A stretch of DNA of 64,000 bases. Source: Puccinia triticina. Its lineage: Eukaryota > Basidiomycota > Pucciniomycetes > Pucciniales > Pucciniaceae. Each line of letters begins with the position of its first letter. The first letter of the stretch is position 1. The DNA lies in NCBI RefSeq assembly GCF_026914185.1, contig NC_070559.1, forward strand, positions 1,798,001-1,862,000, written 5' to 3'. The notes under the pieces were generated by a model. It had not been told where the DNA came from, did no database searches, and was given only the letters and a program-made list of their open reading frames with translations. Below are positions 18,901 to 31,619 of the stretch, one piece after another. The position numbers were made by a program, and so were the translations under genes.

Positions 18901-20680
18901 ATCTTGAGGCCTTTTATATGTACATGAGAAAAACTTTTGATTTTTCACATTTTCAAGTACCACACCGCCAAGGCAACAAAACCACTGCCACAGAACCTGT
19001 GAGCCTGAGTCTCTATAGTGGCGGCGGGACACAAGGTAATGGGGGGCAATATTTGGATTTCTTTGGATAAAGAAAATACAAATATAAGAGAGAGAGAGAA
19101 GGAGAGAGAGAAACTGAGCAGATTCAAGATAAGCAAATATTCAAGGTTATTCTAGTGGGTACTAACTTCCACTGGCAATGCTACCTCCTTAAGGGAGTGC
19201 TGCCAAGCTTTGCTAGAGAGTGCAACAGCCTCCTCTCACCAAATAAACGTGGAGGGCTCCTGGATTAGACAAGTTTAATCCAGCCACAATTTTTTAGCTT
19301 CCTTCTGGATAGTCACAGTTCTTTAAATGGAAACCTATGTGGTTTGTTTCTTACAAAAACCACAGCAAAAGAAGGATGTAATGAAGCAGAATTTTTTGAT
19401 TGATGAAGTTAAGACAGGTGCAGACCTGTGATCAAAGATAGGGCAAAGGCCAGCAAAAGAAGAGCAATCAAGCAGACACAGAGTTGTACCTCTGAGATAA
19501 CCAAGGTTCAGTGAAAGAGGTTACTTACTGTCAATATCCCAGGCGCCTGTGATGGTAGGGATACTGGGAGTGGTAATCTCTTTGGTGGTGATCCTGGGGT
19601 TATCTGGGGTGTGGTTCTGGTGTGCTGAAGTCTGGTGTCTAAAGTCTGTGGATCCTCCAGCTGCATGGGGAGAAAATTTTCAAGGTTGGCTGACATAATC
19701 ACATATGTACATGTGGTTGGAGTGCTCTGATGCGCCTACATGGCGCTGCTGTGCATGCTCATCACAAACAAGGAACTCTATGAAGGAGTTGAGCTATTGG
19801 AAAGTGGCCAGTGGACACCAGGGTTAAAATTGCATGGGAAAACAGAATCTGAAGTCAAAACAAGGTTAAACCTTAAACTTAACAAGATGTAAGAGAGTTG
19901 AGGTAGAAAAAATTACAAAGGCAGACTTTAGGTCAGCTGTGCTGACTCTAAGGCTGACAGAACCACCAGCTCGTACCCTTCATTCCAGGGCGCTCATTCA
20001 ACCCAACACCTACAAAAAAACCTCCTATTTTTTCCTCAGCCCGCTCTTCTTACCCCTCCAATTGGCTGGGGATAAGCTCTTGGGGACGGGTCCCAGCCCC
20101 AACTGCTACTGGGTACGGATGCATACGGAGTGGCTAAAAGGTGCTCTCAGGCCGGGTCTTCTTGAGTCATCATTGCAAGCACAATAGCATTGAGGGTGCG
20201 TTTCTGATCACACCATATGTTTTGACTGAGTACCGCTATGATACTCCAAAGTCATACTCAACACATGTGAGGACCCCCTCCCCCATCTCCTCAACCTACA
20301 GATCTAATTGAGTACCTTTGGGAAATCAGGTGCCTCTTTCCAAGCGTATGCAAACAGATACAGGTACAATTTTGCACAGTCACTAGGGCAAGCCAACACC
20401 CCTTTCTGTGTGGATGGGGTTCTCCGTTCACAACGCTCATCCCAAGCAACCCCCAAAAAATTTTGTCCACTCCTTTGATTAATATGTCCTACATAGCATA
20501 TTCTAAATTGAAGCTCCAATACACAGGTAACGGGGCTATTGGCCCTGAAAGTCTTTGGGTTGCTCAAAGATTCATGGAACATTGCAGTCGAAACTTTGCC
20601 ATTGTGATCAAAGGGCCAATGGAAAAGCCAAAGCTGAAAATTTGGTGAAACGAGTCAATCTAATCTTCATGGCTTTTGTT
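18901..20680. other. Intergenic/TE-derived DNA without a recognisable gene
   Basis: Contains an AG-rich microsatellite near 19085-19115 and scattered short open frames on both strands without conserved motifs. An open frame on the minus strand at 20304-20582 has no support beyond its length. Confidence 0.5.
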
Positions 20681-20689
20681 GTGAGGATT

Positions 20690-20835
20690 TGAGTCCTGAC
20701 CCCGCACCAAAAAGGCAAAGAGGGTCTAGGTTTAAACCTAACCCATCCAGGGAGAAAGGTCAGTCAACCGCTCCTCTAGACTATGCATGTGCATATGTCC
20801 CAGGAGGAAGAATAAGCTTTACACCACGGGTGCAG
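20690..20835 (+). pseudogene. Retroelement remnant, plus strand
   Basis: Encodes KRQRGSRFKPNPSREKG then YVPGGRISF. The same ordered pattern (basic stretch, NP.R..G, P-G-R-I-K/S) occurs on the minus strand at 23370-23777 (KRKAVRPNPTGDRGEPV) and 24609-24824 (LNPNPVRGIGKSA, LPGRRIKLT). These look like three fragments of one dispersed element. The family was not identified. Confidence 0.45.
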
Positions 20836-21720
20836 TTGGACGGCGGGCGGACGTGCGGCCCGACATTGGCCACCCCCTCTCCACCCCTGCAGTAAAATGT
20901 TGCACGGCGGACGTTGGGAGGAGTGTATTTCGGGAAGGTTGGGCTGCCCCTGACGGCGGCTAGGCCACAAATCCTACCCGGACGTTGGGCTTTGAGCTGG
21001 GATTACCCAGACGTCGGCTGCGGGGCCCAGGGTCGTGAAGAGATCCAAGCAGCAAAAACTGCCCCCGGACGGTCGATCCAGCGACCGCACCATGGATCCT
21101 GGAAGTGCTCACTCATCAGTGCGATCACTTACGACTGCTGCACTAACAACAATCTTGATATCTGTGCTCACCTTAGTCAACATTGTATACCGCCGTCTCT
21201 ACTTATCATGACAAGCAAACATTGCGAAGTCCAACAATTTTTTTTCTTTTTTTTTTCTCTTCTATGTACGATCCGCGAGCACGCTCGGCAGATCATACTG
21301 GTGGTCTCAGGAAACTCACTTTTTCAAGTGAGCTTCTGACCTTGGGCTGACGGACAGGTCGACTAGTCCGGTGACTCGTTGGGAAGGTCGGCTCATTTCT
21401 GGGGGCAGCTGACCTGTTGAAAACCTCAAGGGCCGGCCAACCATGCTGACCCGCCAGGCAGATGGGTTGGCCGGACCTATCAGACAAGCCGACCATGCTG
21501 CCTTGCGGGTCGGCACGGTCGGACAAGGTCGGCCTGCCCTCCCTGTTGGGAGGAACAGCCAACGGGTGGTTGGGCAGGGTCGGGCTGCTCGACGTCCTGC
21601 CAGGACAGCCCGACCCAAATCTGACGGAGGATCCGCCCGCTGCGCAACTCACTTTACAAGTGGAGCCGTGGTGTAGGCTGACTTCTCCGCTCCAAACAGC
21701 CTCATCAATAACCAACGCAA
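20836..21720. other. GC-rich island with local inverted repeats
   Basis: Compositionally distinct from its neighbours. It holds scattered complementary blocks (for example GGTCGGCCTGCC and GGGTCGGGCTG types) and a T tract near 21239-21260. No gene recognised. It could be a non-autonomous element like the other GC-rich blocks, but it lacks their GGTACCCGCGGG signature. Confidence 0.4.
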
Positions 21721-22346
21721 AGCCCCCTCAGATCAAGCTCAGCGCACAACCTTCAAGGTGAGTGTTGGCTGATCCCTGATGCAGCAACGGTCCAACGGCT
21801 GATAGTTTGATTAATCCTACAGCAAAAAGGACGCAAAGAGCATCCAGGCCGATCCGGCTCCAGCCTCAGAGGACGCATAACCCCAGCATTGACTGAAGGT
21901 AAGTGATCTCTCTGCAGAGCCTAATCAGATAGAGGAAGCTGACTCTGCAGCAAGTTGTGAAACAGAACGTAGCGCAAGCAACTCCCTATCCCAGCGCATC
22001 GTCTAACCGGAAGGCGCAATATTGCAAGCAGCCAAACGTGAGAACAATAGCGCAGTAACTGAAAACGCTCAGCTGAAAGACAAAGGCTAACAAGTTCTGT
22101 TGCCATTTCTTAGTGTTTTCAGATCCCCATATCCATCAAAACTCCAGCTGCTTTTCAGCTGTTAAATCTCTTTCTTTATCTTTATCTTTATATCTCGAGT
22201 TGTATTGCAACTTGCTCCTAGGTACATTCTTACATCAATCATTGTACCTAGTTTATAGCCAACTCATCAGAAATGTTATCCTAGTTGTCTGAACTCTAAC
22301 ACCCGTGACACAAAGAACGTTCTCAACGATTTCTCCAGGCTTGGGT

Positions 22347-22670
22347 TCATTTCCCCCCCCCCCCCCCCCCTTCCTGTACACAAACACTCAGCTCCCCAAG
22401 CTCACTCCTTTTTTCTGGCTGAGAATCCAGACCAATCTCCTCCACATTGTATCCGACACCCTTCTCAAGATCCTGCAAGCAATCCTGCTCTCGGATGCGA
22501 CCAGTCTGATGGCGCTGCGACTCGTAGCAACGCTCTTTGAGCGTGGTCCAGGCGTTCGCCGGGTGCATTTCACGCATGCCGCCTGCCCCTCTGGGCCCGA
22601 GCGCGGATCGAAAACAACGCGTGCGGCTGGGTGTGGCCGCGATTGAGTGATGGTTCACGGTCTTACCCAC
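22347..22670 (-). pseudogene. Copia-like gag remnant
   Basis: The minus-strand frame includes HPANAWTTLKERCYESQRHQ and CLQDLEKGVGYNVEEIGLD, resembling the capsid-helix region of Ty1/Copia gag proteins (A..W..LKER pattern). It is truncated at both ends, with a C tract of about 16 at one side. The assignment is from motif resemblance only. Confidence 0.45.
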
Positions 22671-22937
22671 GGCGGAGCTGCTCGCCCCGGGGGGTTTCCT
22701 GGCTTATGACTTCCGGGCGACCGTGTTAAATTTCACACAACTAAGAGCAGATCCGCTTGGTACTGGGTGAGAATGAGATTTGATAAATCTAAAGTGCTAC
22801 TGCGTAGCTGAAGAAACCTTTGGGTTCTGAGAGTTAGGCTCGTGGGTCTTGTTCCTCAAGATTCACCAATACAAGCTAGGAGGGATCTGGGACCGCGGTT
22901 GTCTGTTGCTGTGCACAAGAACAACTGTCAGTCTAAA

Positions 22938-23381
22938 GTCATTTATGACTATGGCACTACAGCAATAATCTTACCTCCGTTGTTGGGGTTAGAGATTCTA
23001 TTGCTGAGGCTGGAACCTTGTCGGTCTAGGGCGTTGGATACAAGTGGGCTGCGAGATCGTAAAGATGCTCTGATCAGCTCCATCTGTCCTAGCTGAGGCT
23101 ACCCCAAACGGACTCACATACCTGGTAGGTGTTTTGTCCTGTTTGGGTCGCTTGGGCGCGTCATTTATGACTATGGCACTACAGCAATAATCTTACCTCC
23201 GTTGTTGGGGTTAGAGATTCTATTGCTGAGGCTGGAACCTTGTCGGTCTACGGCGTCGGATACGAGTGGGCTGCGAGATCGTAAAGATGCTCTGATCAGC
23301 TCCATCTGTCCTAGCTGAGGCTACCCCAAACAGACTCACATACCTGGTAGGTGTTTTGTCCTGTTTGGGTCACTTGGGCGC
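22938..23381. repeat. 222-bp tandem duplication (two units)
   Basis: Unit 1 is 22938-23159 and unit 2 is 23160-23381, near-identical with a few substitutions. A diverged third relative is at about 24470-24660 (GAGGCTGGAACCTT and CTAGCTG blocks). The close identity points to a recent unequal-crossover type event within a degraded element. Confidence 0.9.
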
Positions 23382-23777
23382 TTCGTTGGTTCCTGACGTG
23401 GCTAAAGGTTTAGGAGTGGATGAATTAGCTTTAGCCAACTTCATTCGCCTGGGGGCGGCATGCATATTGCATGCGCCTGAAGGTCGCACCGGCTCACCTC
23501 GATCCCCAGTAGGGTTAGGTCTAACCGCCTTGCGCTTCCTCTGGTTCGGGGATGTACGAGAATCCTGACAGACCGTTGGGTGGTCATCCGCACTCTGGGA
23601 CCAATCAGATGGCTTCCGACGCTCTTGCCACTCTTGTAGACTCCCCGGCCGCTCGCCATCCTTGTCCTCTGCATTTGCCAGCTGATGGGCGGTTAAAGAG
23701 CTGGCTGATATTTGAGCAGGGCATTTGAAAACATCTGATTTCTTTCCAGCTACAAGCACTTCCTCCCCGTTTAGCAT
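23370..23777 (-). pseudogene. Retroelement remnant, minus strand
   Basis: 136-codon frame starting MLNGEEVLVAGKKSD, then a hydrophilic stretch and KRKAVRPNPTGDRGEP, matching the fragments at 20690 and 24609. It is probably the N-terminal or linker part of a retroelement ORF. Nothing catalytic is visible. Confidence 0.4.
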
Positions 23778-24019
23778 GGCAGATGGCCTTCAAATTAGCC
23801 AAGCCAAATCATGGCGCCTGAGGGAGAAGAATAGCTAATAGAAACCCAACAGGTAAGCTCAGAGGTTTGACAGGAACCAACACAATAGGCTGACTCATTA
23901 AACAATCACTAGGCAAATTTGCCACCACACAAGGAAATTGGGACCACAGAGATGCTGCCCAAACACATAACTTCTGCAACAAGCCCTAGAGGTATACATC
24001 ATTTGTATATTGATTAGAC

Positions 24020-24250
24020 TACATCTCACCATTGTAAGATTTCACAGAACTAAGATGTATTTCTTGATTAGAGAGGTCTATCTGGCATATCCAGAGACTT
24101 AGAGAAAGGAATACAAAGAAAGAAAAAAAACAATAGGTACCTAAGAGCGGATCTTGACCGACTCTGGTATGGACAACAGTACGAGGACTTGATTGCTGGG
24201 ATGACTGCAATGCAGCTGAGATCACGTATTTGTTATTAGGACGGAAGCGT
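24020..24250. repeat. Dispersed repeat, related to 5945-6135
   Basis: Shares ordered blocks with the segment that caps element 1: TATTTCTTG, GGTCTATCTG, CAGAGACTTAGA, GTACCTAAGAGCGGA. It is probably part of a degraded LTR element. Confidence 0.55.
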
Positions 24251-24608
24251 CTGGTTAATTCAGCTGCATGAGCAGTCAGTACGGGTTCTTCCCTTATGGA
24301 AGCCTTGTAAGAGATGAGTCTCTTACTTAAGATCAAACGGCAGAGCGCTCAACACGGGCCGATTTGACTCACAAGACTTCCGGAGCAGATGGTATCTGTT
24401 TCATCATTAAGCTCACGGTAAGTTCTCTGCTTATGTCTATTTATAGGCTCTGCAGCGAAGTACTTACCACCTAAGGTGGGTTTAGTTTATTCTGTCACTG
24501 AGGCTGGAACCTTTAAGGTCTGGGTTGGCGTCAGTAGCAAGCGTGCTGTAACAGAGAAGAGATCCTGTCAGCACTGCTTGACCTAGCTGTGACAATACCG
24601 CAATTCTC

Positions 24609-24824
24609 TTACCTTGTTGATGGTTGAGTTTGCTGGTATTGCTGGGGCACTTTGTTGTTTGATGACGTGGCTAGTTGGGAGCAGAGGATTAGCGTTAGCT
24701 TAATCCTTCTGCCTGGGAGCATCATGCATATGCATGTGCCTGAGGGAAGCGCGGACTTACCAATCCCCCTTACGGGGTTAGGGTTCAGTTCCTTGCGCAA
24801 CCTGTGCTCTGGGCCTAAATCCAA
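24609..24824 (-). pseudogene. Retroelement remnant, minus strand (second copy)
   Basis: Encodes LNPNPVRGIGKSALPSGT and LPGRRIKLT, matching the fragments at 20690 and 23370. Flanked by the diverged relative of the 222-bp repeat, so 22.9-24.8 kb probably holds two copies of one element. Confidence 0.4.
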
Positions 24825-24977
24825 GTCTAGACAACCATTAGACGTAAGACCTCTGTTAGGTCCTTCACTACAGTCCAGTGAAGTATGATCCGGAAGGATC
24901 CAGTAATGGATTTGGGACTAGACAAGACCTTATGTCTTGGAGAGAATTCTAGAACCCAACAGTATAAATTGCACAAT

Positions 24978-25107
24978 CTAGCTCAGTAGAAGGAATCAGC
25001 TTTTTCTCTCTATGTACAATGGATGATGAGGGAAGGGAATGGAACAAGATTGAGAAGGGGAATTGTGAGACATACCTAGCTCAGTAGAAGGAATCAGCTT
25101 TTTCTCT
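24978..25107. repeat. 32-bp perfect direct repeat 98 bp apart
   Basis: CTAGCTCAGTAGAAGGAATC and the following 12 bases occur at 24978-25009 and again at 25076-25107 without mismatch. No termini were recognised around them. Confidence 0.85.
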
Positions 25108-27080
25108 ACTGATCTAGGCAGGTGCGGAGGCGTCAAGCTTGAAAGGTCGCGGTGTTGGTTGCTGAGTAAGGATCAGAAACTGTTCCATGAACCCTGAGCC
25201 GGTGAGGTGGCGAGGGCTTTGCATTAGATCACAGTCTTTGACAATTGCTATGAACACATGTAATTTAAATTTTGACAATCATCATGATTTTATATTGTAA
25301 TCACACAAAAAATGGATTTTTGATAGGTCTTAAGCCTAAACCCTGAAGCAGGGTGGGATTTTTTTAGATACCAAATTTTGTGCACACAACCAACTGGATG
25401 TGACCCTATCACATGTCCCAAACATCAAATTTTGTTGTTTGTGAAATTGTTGCTGAGGAGTTTCATTTTTAATCTTGGACATGAGTCAATCTTCAAGTTT
25501 AAATTCAAAAAAAAAAAACTGTAGCTTGTCACTTTTTGACTAAAAAGGAGGTCAAGTAACTCAGCTCAATCAATTTTTCCAATAATAATGGATCATTAGC
25601 CACAAATGGAAAAATTATATCAGTCAAGCTCAACAGGATTTTAACTGTCATAGAGGCTCAATCTTATGAGATTGTGCATATTTAGTCAATGTGAATTGCA
25701 ACTGGTTCCACTGAGCATAATGAAGCTAGGTTTCTGCAAGTCTTGATCAACAAGAACAATGTGGCTGTGGCACATCTCAAAAATTGTTTATCTAGGGCAG
25801 TAGTTTACATCCCAAACTTTGAACAATGTAACACTGATGCTTGTATTGACCTTGATTTCTGACAAGATTGGTGAGAACTTTTGATCTCAATCTAACATGA
25901 TGAAATTTCTCGAATGTTAAATTGACATGGAAATTATACCCTAACTAACCAATTCTCCTTTGCCTGGGGCTTTTCCAGGAATACATGTAAAGGATTTATT
26001 TTTTTAACAATCTGTGTATCTTTTTTATCTTGATTGAAATGAGGGCTGGGAATTTTGCTAGTGGCCACCAATTGAATCTGATATAATCCAGGTAATTGCC
26101 TTTGGTGATGCAACAGGGGGCATGCTGGCACATCTGCCTTGTTGATTTTGATACTTGATGGTAAGGGGTCACTTTAGTTCCTGGAAATTGCAGCAGCGTA
26201 GCCACTTTGAACTCTAGTCTTCAGTAAATCCTTTGAAATCTACACTCTTTCGATAGAACTTCAGGCATTTGGCCCATCTCAAATTTTGCCAGGTGATTCC
26301 TGTATTTATTTAGTGGGGAAAAAAATTTCAATTTCTTGTACTTTGTTTCCTTGAAGCTGTGGGAAAAACCTGTTGTTTTTTGGTAACTTTTGTCTCCTGT
26401 AGAAGGGACCCTTGATTTGTTTTCCAAAAAAATATGGTTTCAATAGACTTGGAATTATGTAATCCTAAAATAGTTTTTGATTTTGGGGTTTCATCTTGAA
26501 ACAGTACAAGTTGTATATATAGATGAACTGGGCCGGAAATTTAAAAAACCTAATTTTATGTTTCAGACAACCATTTGAGGTCAACTCTTATCAGCTTCAT
26601 CTGTGGCAAGTTTCATGGGGAAATGTATAAGGAATTCGTTTACTAAGGCGTGCAGGGTATCTTTGATATAATCAAAGAGCCCCCTGATAATAACTTGCTT
26701 CAATTCACCAGTCAATTTAGATTGCTTACCCATGACCATCATTTGAACATTTTGCATCAATTTCCATCTACAATGATTTTTAACCCAAGGTACCCCCAAC
26801 TTCTCTTACTTGCAGTGTTCTGCTTGAAAGCCACCAAAGCAACGCCAGTGCATGGTTTGATGATAGAGAAAGGTTGGTGAACAAATCACAACCTGGTTGA
26901 TGTGATTATTTTATACTTGTCTTTTCATTTCACCAATGAATATAAATAACATCCAAGTTTATTAAAGACAGACAAACACAAAAACAAAAATCAAGGGTTT
27001 CCCCTACAGATCATTTAAAAAAACACTCCGCAACCACCACACTAGACCCACTACCCATCCTCTCCTAGAGAGGGTTAAAG
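25108..27080. other. AT-rich intergenic DNA, no gene seen
   Basis: Low-complexity AT-rich sequence with short open frames only (such as 26221-26427 minus and 26581-26799 minus), none with supporting motifs. It resembles the AT-rich background around genes A and C and may include decayed exons. Confidence 0.45.
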
Positions 27081-27139
27081 TAGTGGGAAGATGACCCCCA
27101 GCGCGCCGCATTTAAGGCAATTGCAAAGGGGGGTCACCA

Positions 27140-27287
27140 AGAATTATTCCTCAGACTGCGCAAATGCAACAGCGGAGGGGGTTGAGTCAACTCTGGCTGG
27201 AATTGCAGCACAAGAATTAACCCTCGGACTAAGCAAGTGCAACAGCGGAGGGGTTGAGTCAACCAACTGGCTGGAATTGCAGCTCAG
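27140..27287. repeat. 73-bp tandem duplication
   Basis: Units 27140-27212 and 27213-27287 share GCAACAGCGGAGGGG, TTGAGTCAAC and CTGGCTGGAATTGCAG. The following 27.3-28.1 kb is CA-rich and opens long frames by composition; I see no gene in it. Confidence 0.8.
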
Positions 27288-29564
27288 TCGGTCGACTGCC
27301 GATATAAACAATCATCAATGTTGCCCTTTTATAGGCTCCATCTCAACTCCACCCAATGCCCACCTTGCCACGACCGCCGACCAATGTATCCTGTCTCTAA
27401 GACAACGGCCCCTTACCCTCTCAACCAACCTTCCCCACTACAGTTTCCCCACACAACCAAACAGCCTCAACATTCCCAACTTATCCACAACAACACAACC
27501 ATCCAACCGACTCCACCACAACAGCTCGTCGTTCCGCTCCTTCTAAGACCTCCTTTCGCCTCTTCCAACGCGCTTCGTCCTACGCAAACGCCACGCCGCC
27601 GGTTGAACCATAAACCACCTCGCAACAAGTTTTCTCCACCTTACGTACACGCAACCCAGTCGCGGCCCCCCTCAACCGCGGTCTACTCCAGAACAACTGG
27701 CACCATAACTACAACAGTAAACCTTTTTTGTCTCATCCAAACCGCGGCACACCGCGTAATCTCACTTAGCCGCATGCCCTGTTTTTCCGGCGACCTCACA
27801 CCAACCTTTGCTCAGTCAACCATGCAGTAAAAGGTCAAATCAAACCTTCCCAGTAAGCATAGCTTACCCGTCTCGCCACCATCTAGACCCGCACCCTTGC
27901 ACTCTAACCAGCCTGAAAGAGGCCCCCATGTACATACTAAAATATCCAATCTTGCTTTGAATTCAGCGCAGGCCCAACTGATAACTCACGCTAATGACCC
28001 TACAGTCCCGCCCAAATTCCAACCATGGCAGACTATGGCGACTCGCTTGTGGCGTATCCTCTTGACGTGCCCGTCTTGGCCCTCTCCGCGACTAGATCAG
28101 TATCATGACTACATCCCATGCTTCATGTAGACTCTCCCGCGGTGTTCGCTTTGACCGAACTCACGTTGCTTGACCACCGCTTCTTGCAGGCCAAATTGAC
28201 TTCGATTGCGAACATTTTGAATTTTACTGCCCGATGAATGCTTGGGCGCGATTGGGTGAGTTCCCGCTCGTCATCCCAGCCATCGTGAGCCTAGCCCGAT
28301 AGTGTGGAGACATTTATTGATGCTGAAGCTGACACCAACTTTGTTACATTAACACCTGGATGGGCCATACCAAGGCTGTCTCGCCCATCCGACTCTTTCC
28401 AGAGAGTGGTCACTTATTACTGGGCGCGAGTATGGACTCTTGGGACAAAGTAAGTACTCCTTGCCCTGCAGCCGTTTATTATGCCAAATTGTTTTTTACA
28501 GATTCAACCAGTAGGACTTTTATTTGCAGGATGATGGAAAAAAACCTCTTCCACTTTGTTCTGCCCAATATTTGAGCAGATGACAGGCCATTGACCACAA
28601 CCCACGCGCTGATTTTTCCAAGTATTGATCATAGAAATTTTTTTATTGCACTTCAATAAATTGTGTAAATCCTGTATAAAGTCTTCTTTCTCAATGATTT
28701 CCTGATCTTCTTGATTAATCTTCTTCTAGAAGTCTACTAAAAACTGTAAATCAGTTTCAATGAATTATTCTGTTATTTAAACTTTTTCATCTTCCTTTCT
28801 AAAAAAAAAAAAAAAAACATTGTGGACAAGACAGTCACTGTTTTGTTGATTTTTTTTTTCATAAATTCAATTATTGTGGATATCTCAGTTGATCTAATGT
28901 GTTAATTAGGTGATTCCATGCTTATTGTTAGTGGTTTTAGAATTTCTTGGTTTAAAATAAAACATCTATCAAAACCAATTCTTTCATTTGATATTCTCAG
29001 TATATTTCAGAAGTCAAAGGTACTCTCTGGTCTTGTATAATTTGATATGGGTATGGCCCAGTTCTCTGCCAGGATCTTTGAAGTTCATGGATAATGAGCA
29101 GAAAATTTTCTCCCTGCAGAAAGATTTCTTGATATTTTACTTGGGCAACACCAAGGTGAAACTGATCACCCTGATGACATTGCTGATTGAGGTCCTGTTG
29201 ATGAACGGCTTCAAACACCGATTCATGTACAGGAACTATGATAACGGCAAGTTCTTCAAGGCAAACATGTTTGCACTTAACAAGTCTTTGAAACATTCAC
29301 ATACCTGATTGAGGAATCCTCAATGAATTATTTTGATTTCATTGAGAATTCAAGGGAGTGTCCTATTGATTCTGCTTGACAATTTGTTTTTCATATTTAG
29401 CATTGATGAGAAAATACCAACAATTGGGGGGGGGGACACAATTGAGGGAATGTTAAATAAATCAGTTCTGGGTAGTGGTAGCCTACACTGGTGCCTGATA
29501 TAGGGTGTACAGCGGCGCAGCCGCCTTTGCCTCTAGTTGATTATTAATTTTTTACATACTGTAG

Positions 29565-31615
29565 AAGCAACCTTCAATGATTCCCAAAATGATATATTAC
29601 ATGTCCACAAGGCCTTCAATCCTGAATATTATAAAGATTCACCTGAAGAATATATTGAGAAATTCCTGAACCCAATAAAGAGCACTCAATTCAAAAGAAA
29701 ATGTAAGTTCTAATGAGACACAAATCATTCAGGGAATTCCCAACCTACCAACTGAATAGAAACCTTCCTCTGAAACTTCAAAATAGTACCAGAGCTTCCA
29801 GGATCTCAGAAAGAAAGAGAAAGTAAGAATCTCTGTTAGCCTACAGTATCTACTCTTACTACTGTTACTAACTACTATAATGGGTCAGTTCTGATAAATC
29901 AGATTAAAAAGGATTTCAAGTCTCTTGGAGAAAATGTGGAGGCCAGTTTTCCCAAGGTTGATAATTCAGGACCAGATGAGTTGGAAATCCATAATAAATT
30001 ATTTGTTCCAGATGCTCTTGAGATGAAACACATCCATGGAAAAATAGCCATTCTGAAAGATAGTCGAGTGGCAAATTTGAAAGGAATATCCTCTACTCTT
30101 GTTATAAACCCAGAATATTACCCACCCATTCAGCTCATAACTGAGCCCAAAAGTGCTGAAAACAGGGATGCAAAACTACTTTTTGGTCAAATGGAAAAGT
30201 ATGTTGAATCAAAACCACGTATCTCAGGAGAATTATGTTTAATACTGGAAAAAAAATCTGAAATTTGATGCTATTTCTGAATCTGAATTTTTATCTAGGG
30301 AAAATGTTGATCCTGGAGGTATTGCTACCTTTTCTGTCATGTCAACTACCAAAAATGAAGAAAATTTTACAAAGACAGAAAGAAAAAGCAGTACTCCAGA
30401 AGAGAGTCTTAAAAAACCAGTGCCCTTAGCTGAAGATAATAAGCAGACTGTTATGAAAATGATTGCAAAACAAGTAGCTGAAGATACAATAGATCTGATT
30501 AAGAAGAGCAGCCCCAAAGACTACCCTCCCAAGCAGACAGAGTTCCTCATCCACAGGCTTGGATTCCAGGCACTTTATTTCATGTACAGGAATCATTTGA
30601 TTAAGCAAAATGATTTTGCCTCTCTCTTTACAAAAGAGGCTTTAGATGAAGCTGTGGAAAACATGTTTCACAAATACATGATCTATGATCAACCAAATTT
30701 GTTTGGCACCAACTATGTAGAGGATTGCAAGAATTTTTTCAATGGCTGGTATGCTTCACAAGAGAGAGAGATGTTTTCAGGTAGTCCACTTTCCACTTTC
30801 AGCCAATTATTTCTCTTTAAACTGACATGTTTGATTATTTAATTCTAATAACACACAAATCTTTCAAAGTTCTTCAATCCAGACCGCAAAGATTGTTCTC
30901 ATTCTATTCAGTAAAACAGATATTCAGGAAATACCATAAGCTACCTCCAAGCCAGAAGCATCCACTTTGGGAAGTTGCAATTAAAGGTATTGAAAAAGAC
31001 TTTTTTCAAAAGGATAGCCTTTTCAAACTTTTTGAAAAATTAAGATTTCTCTCAAGGTCTGACCACAAAAACTTATTCAAAGACCTCAAGGCATCATTGC
31101 TGCAAATGTATCATGTTTTTGAGCTGATTGAAGATGCAGATCCAAATGGAGAATTTCAAAATGAGATATCAGTTCTGTTTCAATTGATCAGATTTCTCAG
31201 GGAAAACTATCCAGAGTTAAGGGATGTACATGTTGACCCAGAATTTGACCAGAAATATGCTCTGATGGATGAAACCAGTCAATTCCATGGAAAATTAGAT
31301 AACATTAAAATATACACAGAGATAAATTTTGGTCAAAGCAATCCATCTCCCTTGAGTGTTGAATTTATCCAAACTAGCAGAAAAGGATCATTAATGCAAC
31401 AACTGGATGAATTGGATCAAATCTCAAAATATATCCAAACAATTTTCTCAGAACATAACCTAGCCATTCACAAGATAGTTGGAGGTGAGCAAGAGAATAG
31501 ATACTGTGATCACTATAGAGTAAAATCCAGGGTGGAATTACTTCAAACTAGGCTAAACAAATTGAGAGATGAAGTATACATAAAATCAATTTTCCAATGG
31601 TGTAACTCAGAATAG
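29565..31615 (+). CDS. Multi-exon gene of unknown function, gene C (frame break)
   Basis: Not recognised. Exons inferred: 29565-29702 (GTAAGT donor), 29787-29822, 29889-30780 and 30912-31615. The last intron (30781-30911) joins codons in phase to give EMFS-V-KQIFRKYHKLPP, which supports it. Within the third exon the frame ends at 30265, while a different frame is open from 30243 (YWKKNLKFDAISES) through 30780. Either one base is missing or extra near the A run at 30249, or an intron is hidden there. The product is charged, Lys/Glu-rich and helical in character, with LIHRLGFQALYFMYRNHL and LRENYPELRDVHVDPEF. No signal peptide is visible because the true start is uncertain; exons may begin upstream, for example in the coding-like stretch near 29000-29300. 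Confidence 0.5.
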
Positions 31616-31619
31616 TATT

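Noticed and set aside
24857..24961. A 105-bp solo mini-LTR (TGTTAGG...CCCAACA)
   Set aside because: The terminal resemblance is short, there is no target duplication and no second copy in the window.
27091..28130. Overlapping open frames rich in Pro, Thr and His
   Set aside because: Two overlapping frames are open in the same CA-rich DNA, with no domain, splice pattern or paralog. Composition explains them.
29565..31615. Gene C as a third member of the gene A/B family
   Set aside because: Similar AT-rich codon use and charged composition, but none of the conserved A/B blocks (FGPVQ, IPIGLACLK, LPIFGEFTL) occurs in it.
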